DNA of 64,000 nucleotides, taken from Zonotrichia leucophrys gambelii (Eukaryota; Chordata; Aves; Passeriformes; Passerellidae). Below the pieces are notes generated by a model, which ran no database searches, was not told where the DNA came from, and saw only the letters and a list, made by a program, of their open reading frames with translations. The stretch is from assembly GCF_028769735.1 (NCBI RefSeq), contig NC_088171.1, positions 90,318,912-90,382,911 on the forward strand, given 5' to 3'. Positions within the stretch are counted from its first letter, which is position 1; the number at the start of each line of letters is the position of its first letter. A program made the translations under genes and the position numbers. Positions 1 to 13,201 of this stretch are shown here, piece by piece.

Positions 1-1267
1 AAAGTGATACCTCTTACTTGAGAAGTGAGCTTGTTTGTTGTAGTCCATAACTAAGGGGCCATTACTTTCTTTTATACTTTTATTGACAGATGTTTAGTAC
101 TATTTTTTTCTTTTATGCTTTCCAGATCTTTTCTTGGTTTAGTTTAGCTTGATTTTGTTGGTTTTTGTTTTTTTTCAATTAGGCAGTAATCAGGAGTGAA
201 ACACTGATCTCACACAACAAATACAGTACTGTGATCTATATTATAACCTAGACTATACACAATAATAGGACAGAAAAATACATTTGGAAAGTGGAAAACT
301 TACACTGGACAAGGTGTGCTTTTCCTAATTTTCACTGCTCAAAGCAAGTAGACAGGCCTTTATGAGTCAGACATGGACCGACTCACTGAGATGGAGAGGC
401 CTGCAATTTCAGTTAGTACAAAAAAGATTAACTTTATAGTTGCATGAGTTGCATGAGCATTGTGCTCAGTCTTAGGAACCTGGTTTTGCTCCACCAAATA
501 GTCAGAGCACAAGTTTATGTTAACACCCATTTTACATTACACCTCTCCCCCTCCACCAGTGAAAGTCAAAAAGCCGATCCTCTCTCTAACCAGATACTTT
601 CAAAAGGGTCAAAAAACCGCTCCTGTTCACTTCCAAAACAGAAATTAGGACAAAACATTATTTAAAAGCTGCAGTCAGACAAGTCAGGTCTCTAATGGTC
701 ATGAGCCAAGTCATCCATATGGTAATGGAGGAAGGCTAATGAAGTTCCAAATGGCTTGGTGGCATAATATTCTTAGCAGATGATCACAGAAAACAGACAT
801 CCTCCAGAAAGTTACAGGAAAAATGAAGGCTTACTTAGCATTTTACTTAAGCAAAACTTGTAACTGAAGATATGAACTTGGAGGAAAGAAAGAAAACCTG
901 AGAAGTCAGTTATCCACATTCAGGTAACAAGTATAAATTACAGATGTCAACAGAGAGTCACACCATTTATTTTTACCTACCCAAATTTCGGCAACTAGCT
1001 CCAATTAGATGCCTGTAACCCCTCTTTAGTCAACAGGAGTGAGATAGGCACAGCAATACTGATTCCTGCTGGCAATGCTTATGACTTTCCATTAGCTACA
1101 CAAGAAGACTCCCTACTAGTTTAAAATAGGTACTTTAGCTTTCAACAGTTAGAATTAGATAACAAAGTAATAATGCAAAGGTCATGAGTCTCTGGCATTC
1201 TTTCCATGTAGATTCATTTTACTGTATCTGAGGCTTATCATTAGAAAAGATGTTAGTGCTTTCCTCT

Positions 1268-1305
<38 letters not shown>

Positions 1306-3140
1306 CTTTTACTGAGGATGTCGCCCAAAAAATAAATTCTCTCCCCAGACTGATATCATGACAGACTTCTCTCCACTGAACGGACACTGACAATGTGAAG
1401 TGTCATCCAAAAGTGATGGACAGTCAGTCAAAATCTTGGCCAGTGTAAGGAATACCTACCTGCTTAAATAACTGCACTTGCTGTCCCAAATTCAGTCATG
1501 CTTGCTAGCATAATATTTCCTATCCACTTTTTGACATATGCTAAACCCATCTACTCTCAGCTGGGAAGACAATAAGGAACAACTTCTTAATATGCTTCCA
1601 GGCTGTCTAGAGAAGCTTGTCCATCTGTCTTAACCTTTTTCAGAGAAATTTCAAGCAAGTAAACTTACAGTCTGTACCCTGATACAGCAAGAAGTGACAA
1701 CAAATCATCTGAGTGGCAGAAAACAAAAGTTGAGGACTGGCAACTTCTGAAACTTCTCTCTACTGAAACTTGGTACTTCAAGTCCAGTTGAGGCAGTGGA
1801 GAATCAAGCAGTCTTATGTAAGACACCTTCACCAATGCTTTCCTTTCTTTGACTGTAGTTGGGAATGCAGTAGAAGCTCTCATAGCTTACTGCAACAGAT
1901 CCAGGAGCTGGGTGTAAAGCCCCATATTCTTGTATTAGTTCTAAAAGGCATGAATGTACATGCTTAATCTCCACTTCAGTCCTACTCTACTCCATCCAAA
2001 ATCAACAGTTTTACTCTCTAGTGTAGCTGAATCCAGGGCACATTAAAATGCTGGCATGGTTATAAGACCATTTTTAAATCACTGTAGAGATATCTTATTG
2101 AAAACTCACCGGAGAAAAACAGTCTCTGTCAAAGAAAGTGGCTAGTTTTGTCAGCACACAAAATGCAAAAATACCACAGCATAACAATTGTAAACAAGAT
2201 GTCCCAAAACCCTGACAGTATCTATCCCAGCAGACAGTGGTCATGCCTACATCAACAATCAGGGCAGCACTGCAGAGCAGACTGTAGAGTGAAAGAGTTT
2301 CTCCTGACAACCTGACCTTCATACCACATTCATTCTAGGGAGAGTTATTTTATCTTAACTTTAGTTATGTCCCAAGGATCCAACAGCCATCAGTGACATG
2401 AACAGAGAGGGGCACTCCTTCCAGTTTTGTTTCATTTGAAAGGAAAACAGTTTAAAAGAAGACACACTGACATAAAATTTTATAGTGTGTACCTCTTCTA
2501 CTTGTCCACATTTCCTGCAAAATTCACTCATAATCCCACACGAAATACAGATATATTTGCATCCAGTCCCTCATCCCTACAGTTACAAGTTTCAGATGAG
2601 AGGAAATGAAGGCAATTGTGCCCAACATTCATGTCACAAGAAAACAAAAAAAAAAACAAAGGACATTGCTTTCTATTTGTAAATACGTCTACAAATAATA
2701 TTTTTTCTTATAGAAGCTGTACAGATAATGCTATTCCTTTGTCTCATTTGTCATCCACTAAGTATGAAAAGAAATGTTAACAAATCTAAAAATGATAACA
2801 TAAATTATTTTTAATCAGAACAATTATTCCCACAAGAACTTTTTTTTTCTTCTTTTTTTAAAATATTCAATGGCCAGTTATAAAGTAGTAAAAATAACAC
2901 AAGTACGAGAGAAAAAAATGGAAATTAAAATACAACCCCACCTTTCTTAATCTTAAAATATTACTACATCCTCCTAATTTTGGACTCATCAACTGGGTAT
3001 CATTGCACAGCCTTAGATCTCTCTCCTTAAGGCCTTGGCTGACTTTTATCTCCTCAGAGTCTAACTGCAGCTTAATTGCAAGAAATACACAACAGCAGCA
3101 AAGTCCAAGATGATTAGACAAAGTTATTGTGCAGTGTCAC
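1..3140. other. AT-rich intergenic DNA
   Basis: No gene is supported. Open frames are all below 90 codons, lack family features and overlap on both strands. The only clear structures are a 33-base A run at 1269-1301 and some short A/T tracts. By vertebrate synteny this is the IRX1-IRX2 intergenic desert. Confidence 0.7.
1269..1301. repeat. Poly(A) tract, 33 bases
   Basis: An uninterrupted run of 33 adenines. No polyadenylation signal lies in the 40 bases before it and no retrocopy could be recognised upstream, so it is called a simple repeat, not a processed pseudogene tail. Confidence 0.9.
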
Positions 3141-3484
3141 ACACAACAATCTGAAAGGAGCTTGTGGCAAGGTGGGGAGAAGTTTCTTTTTCCAAGTAAC
3201 AAGCGATAGTGCAAGAGGAAATGGCCTCAAGTTGTGCCAGGAGAGTTTAGATTGGATATTAAGAAAAATCTTTACCTAAATGATTGTTAAATATTGGAAC
3301 AGGCTGCCCAGGGAAATGAGAGAGTCACCATCCGTAAAGGTATTTGAAAAACTTGCAGATGTGGCACTTGCCACATGCGGCACTTGTACAAGGTTTAGTG
3401 GTGGACTTGGCAGTAATGGGTTAACAGTTGGACTTGATGACCTTGGCAGCCTTTTCCAACACAAATGATTCTAGGATCCTATGA
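3141..3484 (+). mobile_element. CR1 LINE fragment, 3' end, + orientation
   Basis: The sequence matches the 3' part of avian CR1: the segment GGAAATGGCCTCAAGTTG, then the GGAACAGGCTGCCCAGGGAA segment, then GTTGGACTTGATGA, ending in a GATTCTAGGATCCTATGA-like version of the CR1 terminal octamer repeat. It is 5' truncated, as most CR1 copies are, and diverged with indels. It carries no intact reverse transcriptase frame. Confidence 0.9.
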
Positions 3485-3529
3485 AAGAGATGTGACGAAT
3501 GGTAGAAGGGGAAATAAGAGAAGTGATCT

Positions 3530-4390
3530 CCAGAATCACAGAATCACAGTTAGGCTGGAAAATACATGAGATCATTGACGCCGACCTATGACCCAACACC
3601 TGTCAACTGGGCCATGGCACTGAGTGCCACATCCAATCTTTCTTTGAACACCTCCAGGGATGGTCACTCCACCACCACCCTGGGTAGCCCATTCCAATGT
3701 CCAATCACTCTTTCTGTGAAGAAATTATCCCTGATGTCCAAGCTAAACCTCCCCTGGAGCAATTTAAGACCATGTCTCTTGTCCCGTTGCTGGTTGCTCT
3801 GGTTGCATGGGAGAAGAGGCTGACCCCCACCTGGCTATGCCCTCCTTTCAGGGAGATGCAGAGTTATAAGGACCCCCCTAAGCCTTCTTTTCTTCAGGCT
3901 AAACACCCCCAACTTCCTCAGCTCTCCTCATAAGACATGCCCTCCAGACTCTTCACTAGCTTTGTTGCCCTTCTCTGGACATGCTCCAGCACCTCAATGT
4001 CCTTCCTGAATTAAGGGATCCAAAACTGGGTATAAGGATTCAAGGTGTGGCCTCACCAGTGCCGAGTACTGTGGGACGATCACTTCCCTGGTCCTGCTGA
4101 CCACACTATTGCTGGTACAGGCCAGGATGCCACTGGCCTTGTGGCCACCTGGGCACACGCTGGCTTATATCCACCCAGCTGTTGACCAGCATTCCCAGGT
4201 TGTTTCCTGCTGCGCACCTTTCCAACCACTCTGCCCACAGCCTGTAGCACTGCATGGGTTTGTTGTGGCCAAAGTGCAGGACCCAGCACTTGGTCTTGTT
4301 GATGCTGTTGATCTTGGTCCACCCAAATTCACCTGTCCTCCTTCTCCTGCAGGGCCTACATTGTTTCTATGCTCACATTGCATTTTCTAG
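3530..4390 (-). mobile_element. CR1 LINE fragment, 3' end, - orientation
   Basis: It begins with two copies of AGAATCAC, a version of the CR1 tail in reverse orientation. It continues through sequence that is the reverse complement of CR1 (for example CCTCCAGGGATGGTCACTCC, then the truncated reverse transcriptase region) to about 4390. The copy is 5' truncated and frame-broken. It lies tail-to-tail with the + strand copy about 45 bases away. Confidence 0.9.
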
Positions 4391-7300
4391 GAGAAATAAA
4401 GTACCAGTTGTCCAAACAACCTCATTCACCTCATAATTCTAATTGGTTTAGAAGACATCATCCATTCTGTGCACTGAGACAGAAACTTTTTTTTTAAATA
4501 AGTGAAAAGATGATTATTTGACAGTATCACAGTGCACCTATCCAGGAGATGAATGTTAGATAACCATAACATTGGATTTTCTAACTTTTGAGTACTTAAC
4601 AATCATTACATTAAGGACAAAAAAAAGTAAAAAACACTAAGTGGAAAGAACAATCAATTACAATTTCTCTGTTTATCTGTAATAACCCTTATTCTCGTGA
4701 ATCAGTATTACCAATTTTAACCCTGATTCTTCAGAGCTGTCTGATGTGGCTTTAATGCAATTTATTCCTGTTGTCTTGACACAGTCCTGACACTGCATCA
4801 GTGGTTCTCCCACTCTCTGCAGAAGTCATGGTAATGAATTAGCAATATGCTCTGCCAGCACTGTTGCAGCAGAACATCTGGGGGTTTGGAGGGGAAAAAG
4901 AAAGGGGAAGAAAAGGGTTAAATATTCTCCCTGTGGCATGAATCCTTGTACACATGGCAAACCATGAAGACAGTAGCGCATCTCTTGATAGATGTGGGTG
5001 AGCAATGGGTTGGTGACCTGCAGCTATCCTGTTGGCTGCAGTCAGGAGAACATCTGCTGTGCCAGGGCTGAGGAACTCTCATCCATCCTATGTCCTGCAC
5101 AGGCACAGGCAGCAGCCCTGGCATAACCTCCAGCTCCCATCGGGGCCACCACACCAGCTGGGGACAGCTACTAGCATGGGACACCAGCACCTCTTTCCTG
5201 AAGGCAGCTGGTCATTTTTTGGTCTCCAAAAGTATGGATCCATTACTAGGGTCAGGGAAAGCCAATGTTTGTCTTTCTTCCTTGAAGCTGAGATTTAAAA
5301 CTTTCTTGTGTAAATCCAACATGAAGGTGTAAAGTCCAGTGAACCTTAATAATAGATCTCATGTAAGGATGCCAACAAAAACTCTTTTAAAAGTGCCATC
5401 TTCATCTTGTGTCCTCACTTTAAGTCCACTCCAAAGGGTCAATGTAAGTAATTTCAGCAAAGTTTGGCTGAGTGCTGAGTGCTGCAATGAACAAGAAGCC
5501 TGCCAAGCATGTGAGACTCCTGCTCAGAGACCGACACTTGGCAGGTGTTTTCAAACTGTGCTCCCTAGACTGTCTGTGAGGAGTAACCACAGGTGGTTCA
5601 GGGAGTTGTTTTCACTCTCCCAGTGCACAGCAGAAACAAGGAGGTGGTCCTGCTTCCTCAGAAAGTTTTAATTGTCAGTCTCCAAGCACAGTTCCTTTGT
5701 ATTCCTGCCAGAGCTCTCATGTATGCCTGTGCTTGCTTGCATTGCTGCATAGGAAATGAAGGCTGTTAATGAGTCTCTCCTTTTGTCAGGTATTTGTTTG
5801 CTATACTTTCAAGTGTGATCAAATTTACCAATGACACAGAAATGGGAGGTTTGTAAGCATGCTGCACAGTGACCTGAAGGTAATAAAGCACCAGAAACTA
5901 CAGGCAGTTGGGGAAAAATGGTGGTGCTGATGAATACAGAAATCCAAACTCTAGGAAAATACAGAAATCCAAACTCTACGAGAGACAACAGTGGGCTTGG
6001 TTGCACAATGGGGTACAAAACAAGCACCCATAAACACTGTAGTAATATTTTATTGAGATGTTGTTATTCACTTCACTTTAATTTTTTTGTCTAATCAAAT
6101 CCATGTCCTCTGTCCTCATCTAGTCAAATTCTGTCTTCTAAAGAGGACAGAAATCAGACAGGCCATAGTCAAGTAGTTTCCACAACAATAGTTCCATTTG
6201 ACGAGGTGCAAACACCGCAACAAAGTTTAAGAACCAAGTTCTAGCTATTGTCTCAATGAAAGCACAGGATATGTGGTGGAATAAGTAGATTGATACCTAT
6301 ATCTGAAAGTAAATTCGTGCCACAGGTGTGCTGTGAACAATACACTGTGATTTTACTTCTGTGGAACAAAACATCCAGGTTCCAAATCTACTGCAATTAC
6401 TTTCTTTATGGAGAATTTCCAGAACTTTGTAGAGTTGCTGCTGGGTTTCAGGCTTAGCTAATTTTGGTATTCACTGGGCTAGATAACAGTTGCTTTTGCC
6501 AGCAGTTGGAAACAAGTGACAAAAATATATTTTCTTGCGTCACATTTTTTTGTCTTCACCAGAGCAGCACATAATAAAAAAGTACACAAAGTCCTGCCAT
6601 CTTTCGTTTCTAATGCATTCTCAGTTCTTTTCTTTAGTTCCTTTATGGGGTACCTTCTCAACTGGCTTTGTCCTGTCCAGTTCTGCTTTTGCCAGATTCA
6701 TCTTACAGTCTCAGATTTTACCATTTGTTTTCTTATCCCTTTTTTTTCCCTTGCTTTAATTACTTCCAGTTCAATTTTTTCCTATGTCTTATCAATTTAG
6801 AGAAAATACAAGAGTTACATGTACCATTTTTTCAGAAAATGAGATTTCATGAAGCAATTCCCCATTCTTACCAAGACAATGTTCATTTTTTCCAGGTTCT
6901 GGTTTTGTGAGCTGCTCTTTATTGAGAGGCTGATCTCAGAAAACTTGGAGATTTTGATGGTTTTAGATGCTGTAATATTCAGTTGTTTTTTTAGTTTCAT
7001 CTATAATCAAACTTTTTACATTTTTAACAGTGCTCGAAGTCCTCATGGCTACCAGAGTGGATCCTCATTACTGACCCCATTTTAATCTTTCTCGATTCCT
7101 GCACTGGGGTAGAGTTTCAGCTTTGAGGTCAGATACCAAAGGGATATCATCAATAAAAGACTTGCAGATGCACAACCCACATGTTTCAGTGCACAAATTC
7201 AAGGCCCTTGGTTCTCAGTGTACTGTTCAGAGAACAAGAATTCAATGTTTCTAAGTCTTCCTGTATATAAAAATGATAGTTGAGGGAGAGTAAGGTTTTG

Positions 7301-10300
7301 CCAGAAGACAGTGCTTAAAAACATACAGAAATGTTCATCTAGATGTGACTGCTGAAAACAAGGCAGGAGATGACAAACAAAGTGTTTAGGATAGGAGAGA
7401 TAGCAGATGAGTTCTGCCCTTGACATTAATCGTGTGTGTTATCTGAACCCCAGTTTGGCAGCATCTTGGAGTACAGGCTGATCCAGGGAACAGCAGTCAT
7501 TTGGGAGACAATCTTTTCCAGAAAACTGGTATTCTAACTAAAGTATTTTCAAATAACATAAAAAGTTTAAACCTAATTATGATTTAGCCCTCCAAAATCC
7601 TACATTACTTAAGGCAGATGTACTTCTCTGTTTAGCCACCAAACTCTTATTGCCTAAATAGCTTTCCATATTAACTATTTCCTCTTCTTCTGCCTGGTCT
7701 TATTCCTGCTACATTGCATATGTTTCCCTGCTGCATTCTCCAGAAACTGACTGAACTGTGTCAGTCAGAGGTTGAGGATCTTACATAGTGGCACTGTTTT
7801 AAACATGACAACAGTGTGACAAACTGCACCTCAAAAACAGGAATAGATTCACTTCAGTTACACAAATTTCTACATTAATTTGACAGCAAGCAAAATTAAC
7901 ACTGTGAGCAACTCTGTATGTCATTGTCAATTGATCCTTGTGTGATTTGCTAACAAAAAAAAAAAATAATCCGACCCAATCCAAAACCCCCAATAATTCC
8001 CATCCCATCTCAGTGGAAACAACGTCTCCCCAAAAATTTAGTTGCCAATCTATTGTCAGTCAGTTCACCAATGGTAAAATTCCTTTTCTTAATCCTCCTA
8101 TCATACAAGACCACAAGGTACTGAAAGAAACCTGGCACAACATTAAATGGAATTCAACACCCAATTTTTGCATAGTCCAAAATTTTGTTTTACATATTAA
8201 TGGATAACTGCCAAACTGCAGGCATCCAGCATCATTGACTCAATAACCTGCTGGAAAAATATCCCCCATGTGGATGACCATCTGCACCCACACAGCTGAG
8301 GCGTTAAATTATTTCATCACCGTCGCTGTCAAAATTTTAACTTCTTGACCTTCACAAAAAAATCCTGTGCCATCCCACCTAAAATCAGCCATCTTTTTGG
8401 GGTTTTTTTTTTTGAAAATTCTGCAGCTGAAGCACCATAATAGCTAAAAACATCTCATTAGACTGAAAAATTTTCCTCCTTGTCCAGTATTTGCACTTCA
8501 AGTAGATAGGGTAAGAAGAGGAGGTAAATCATTCAGAAAGATAACTTGAGATTCTTCACTCCATCAAGGGACTATTTGCAAATAAAGATTCCCACCTGCT
8601 GCTCTCCACACTAGCCATAGCTGATAGCATCATATTTGTTGGTTTGCATTCATACATTTCCATCACTTTTCCTAGCTTACCTGACTGTCTTTTCTGTACA
8701 AACATATCTTTTATTCCCTCTCCTTCAATTTTTTTTCTTCTTTTCCTTTTTCTGAATATCTTCTCCAAAACAGAGATTCAGTTCTTTGCCCAAGGTCAGA
8801 CAAGCCTTTGCCTTGGGAATTACTTTTTGTTCAACACATTCTTTAAAGCATCATATTCAAACAGGATCCAAATTTCACTTCCTGCACAGTTTTAAACTGT
8901 TGATCTTTCTAGCACTATTCACAGCAAAATCTTTCACCATTTCACATCTTGGCTTTCTCAGTCCTCTCTTTTCTGATCTTAATGACTGCAAACATGTTCC
9001 TCAGCTGTAATATATTCAGTATGCTGCTATTCAGATTTTCTTGCTCGTTAATAACTACATAAATGTCACCTTTTTCTTCCCTCCTCAGATTCTCCTTCAC
9101 CTGCTTAACATCTAAAGCCTTACATGAGCTTAAGGTTTGTCAAATGAGTTCCATCCTCCCTATTTTTTATAACTTCTATAAAGTTGGCCTCTGATTTTAC
9201 TCTGCCAGCAACAGAAGCTTTCACAGACCAATCACCCTCTTCCTGAAACAATTTATGTCTTTCTCCTGCATAACTTTTTCACTCAGGTAACAAAGGACAC
9301 AGGCAGATTATTAAATTCTTTCCCATTCCTCCTCTAGACCTAGTTTCAAATCTAACTTTGTAGCCCTGGGGTCTAATAAACCTGGTGCTCCTCACCGGTG
9401 AATTCTCCCTCTTCCCTTCCGTACTTCCTCACTTCAATGAAGGCCCTTATTCCTGCCTTCTCTATCCAGCTCCACACTCCAATTAGAAGGAAATCTCTAA
9501 CAACACCTGCCAGCCCTGGCTTATCACAGTCACTCTTTTGTGCTTTATCTCATCTGCATATTTTGTTTATTTAGTGTCTCTTGAGGCATCACTCCCCTGG
9601 AACCTTTTATTTATGTATCTGCATTAGCACTTAGCAACAAGAGCACTAACATTAGATTTTTTTATCATTGTAAAACAGGTGAAATAGATCAGCTGCTCTA
9701 TTGAAATCTTGGCTCCTACAATCAACGGAGACAACCAATATGTTCAGAGGCATTTTTGTCACTGATCTCTGATGGCTGAAATAAATAAGAAATTATCTTA
9801 TTTCAAGGTAGTTCACTTCTGTAACGGTGGACCCCTTGTTTGTGTTTTCATAAATTAAAGCAGTAACAAGATTTTATTTTATTACATCACCCTAAATTTC
9901 CATCCACTTTTATCTATATAGGTTGTCAGTTTTTTTCATTTAAGGATTAAAATTTGAAATACCAGGTCTGTATGCAATAGTAATTTTTTTACAAGAAGTG
10001 GAGGAACAGAAACCCAAGCAAACCAAACCTGACTGGTCACCATATTTATTAGATCTGTATCCAAAATAGAACATGTCTTTCTCCCAAGTTGCTGGTATTT
10101 ATTCTTATAATCAATAATTGCAATTAGTTATAAAAAATTGATGTTTTGGTACTTGTCCATAATTCAGAAATTTGATCTTAATACTTATAAATTTCACTAC
10201 AGAATTGTTAATCCTTTCTAGCAAGTGCTACATTAATAAGTGCCTATTAGTAATGTCTGCTCTCACAGACAGAGGTAGGAGTAGAAATCAGTTCTCAACT

Positions 10301-13177
10301 GCAATCGTACAAGATATTCATTTGGATGTGATATTTTTATGAAGACTCACTCAGTTTGACTTTTCCAGCATTTGAAAATACATCCAGAAGTATACAGCTC
10401 AAGCAGCATGAGAATAATACCAAAATTACTAGACACTGTGCTCTTGCAAACAACAGTCTCCCAAATTGACCTGAAATATCATGTAACACCAACCTAATCA
10501 ACAAATTGGTTGGGTCAAATAGGACAAACTTATCCAGAGCAAGCCTGAAGACTAGTAGAAACAAATACACGAGCTCTGTGGTGGCATCCATTGCCCCCAA
10601 ATTTACCAAAAAACATCTGTAAGTGCTCAGATAGTTGGATTCCATTGTGAAATCTTTGGAATTACCCAGCTATGGAATCTGCCTGTGTACTTTAGCCTCC
10701 TTGCAAATTACCTACTGTGCCATGAAATATATATGGCATACCATTATCATCAGTCTGAAGTTTTGTTTCCTTGGACACCTAATGCAGGCTATTGTTTCTA
10801 TTCCCTCATTATATTAAGTTGCATATTTCTAATTCTTCCCCAAACAAATTTAGTTTCACGATTAAACTAATTTTGTTTCATGATTAAATGTATCTTGGCT
10901 GTGAGCCTGAAATTCACTTTCCATGAACACTTGAAAGAACAAAATTTAACTTGCATGAATTTTCATAAAAAGGCTGTGTGGAGAGATTGGAACATAAGCA
11001 AAAAGGGAATTTTATGCAAACCTTTCAGAGATGATTGGGGAAAGCATTTCTATTTGCCCTGCTTGATTGTTAATATGTATTTCTCTCTCAGTGTGTTTCT
11101 CAAGATTTTTTGTAGTTGTTGCATTTATATTACTTAATACATAAACAATAGCTACAATAACAATGTGTGTAATGCAGCAGCTACAGTAGAGCATGAACTA
11201 TATATATTATGTGCAAAAAAAAAGGCATTTAAAATGTTTTGATTTACAAAGTCAAGCACTTACATTAGGAAGCTACTGATTTAAAGTGGTGGAAAGGAAA
11301 TTTTATCCTACTTAGTGGTCTGAACATGCTTAGGAATAGTTTTCAATTCTGTGATCATATAAAATCCCTCCTCCACAAAAGTATTAACACCTGCGAACCA
11401 GGATCTCAGGTTTGGCAGTGATAAACTTAGGAATTTGCAGAAGTGGCATGTGATTCTGCTGGTCATATAGATTTTGCGTATATGTGCCACATTCCAAATA
11501 ATGATAAGACTTTATTCTTTAAAAAACCTACAGATTGAGAGCTTTCCTTGTGCACTGTGGTATGTTTCAGGTGATAGATTCTACTCTCATTTGTCCTGTT
11601 TTGTAGCTCAGAACTATGGGATTGAGCACTGGTCACAAGAAAAGCTTGAAGACTCTTGCATGAAGAGGATATGATACATCTGTATAATAAAGTATTTTTG
11701 TCACATACTATTAAGTCACTTTATAGAAAAGCAATTATTATTACTCTGCTATTGCCGTCAAATCATGCAGCAATTACTGACAGAATACAATATTATTATT
11801 CATTTTCCCTGTGCGGCAGTAGACTGAACAACAAAAAGCTATCAGCATTTCAAGGCACAGAGCCGCAGATTTCAGTAGCCATCCAGTATCTGAACCTGTC
11901 TTTCCAGGCAGGTGGTTACCTGACCCAGTACACTGACCAGCTTCATACAAAGGAAGCTTTATGATCAAGGTATGCTGTTTACTCTCAAAATACCTCTGTG
12001 CTCCTGACTCTCACAGGAATGCTTCCTGAGGCTTAGCTAAATTTCAGAACCAAAAGTTTTCAAAAAGTTGTTGCTGGCTTTTTTGGGAAGGAATTGATCT
12101 TTAGTTTACAACACATACATGTGCTCACTTGGGGATCCAAAACTGGATTCCCTAAAAACAATGGATTGCCCAAAAAAACATCCCTACATTACTTCTGAAC
12201 AATATTAGTCTTATTTGATGTTCCCACATGCGAAATAGAGCAAACTAACTTCCAATTATGATTAATACAATTATGATTCTTACATCCAAATAACTCACAG
12301 ATTTTGAAGTAAAAAGGCAAATAGAAACAGTGTAGTTTTGCTCATTAAATTTTTATTATAAAATTACTGATAACTACTAATAATGGTAATTACTAATATT
12401 TTACTGATCTTCTGATTGAGATACAGAGATTTTTTAATCCAGTCTTCCTAAATAAGAGATTCCATAGGATTAAAAAAATATTAAAATATGAAATGCATAA
12501 ATAAAGAACAGTCCAATACAAATCAAGCATACAAAAGTTGGGTTATACAATGAGATAAAAATTTATTAAGTGGACAATACACAAAGAAAAATAAATGCAA
12601 GGAGGTGGAATACCTAACAGCAGAAGGAGAGTATATTTAAGGTTGTTATTAGGAAATAAGAAAATTAAACTCATTAGAGAGAAGTGTGATTTAAGAAGGT
12701 TTTTGTTCACCTACAGCTAAGAACATTTGTGCAAATCCTTTTTCATGATCAGAAAAAATGCTACCGGACCATTCCTTTGCTTTTTTTTAATCTACACTGC
12801 CTCTCACACCCAAAATCCACTATTCATTTGACTTCCAAATTACTTACCCCAACTAAACTTATCTAAGCAGTTGACATTACTTGCTAATAGATACTAAACT
12901 AATAATAATGTTCTTGTATTATGCTCTTTGTAATGGTTATCATAGATTGAGATGCTGCAGTTACTGCAATAGTTACTACTCTCTGATGAAATGAAAAGCA
13001 GTCTGCATGTCACAGTGATACTTCTTGTCTTGACAGCATTTTTTACCCACTTCTATATGTTACCTAAGCATAAAAAAACCCAGGAAATATATAATTGAGA
13101 TGTTTACAAGGCCCTTAAGTACACTGATTATGTATATAAATAAATATGTATAAAATATAAATAATACATATATAATG

Positions 13178-13201
13178 TAAATTTTATATATATAAAATTT
13201 A
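13178..13201. repeat. Perfect 24-bp AT palindrome
   Basis: Left half TAAATTTTATAT and right half ATATAAAATTTA are exact reverse complements with no spacer. It sits inside an AT-only block of about 80 bases (13125-13205). It could extrude a cruciform, but AT-rich palindromes of this kind also arise from (TA)n slippage. Confidence 0.9.

Noticed and set aside
1180..1301. Processed pseudogene ending in the 33-base A run
   Set aside because: No AATAAA within 40 bases upstream and no recognisable transcript sequence before it.
5795..6040. Possible fifth-type CR1 fragment, with AAATTTACCAATGACACAG resembling reverse transcriptase coding sequence
   Set aside because: Only a short resemblance, no 3' tail and too diverged to assign by eye. 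A repeat-library search would settle it.
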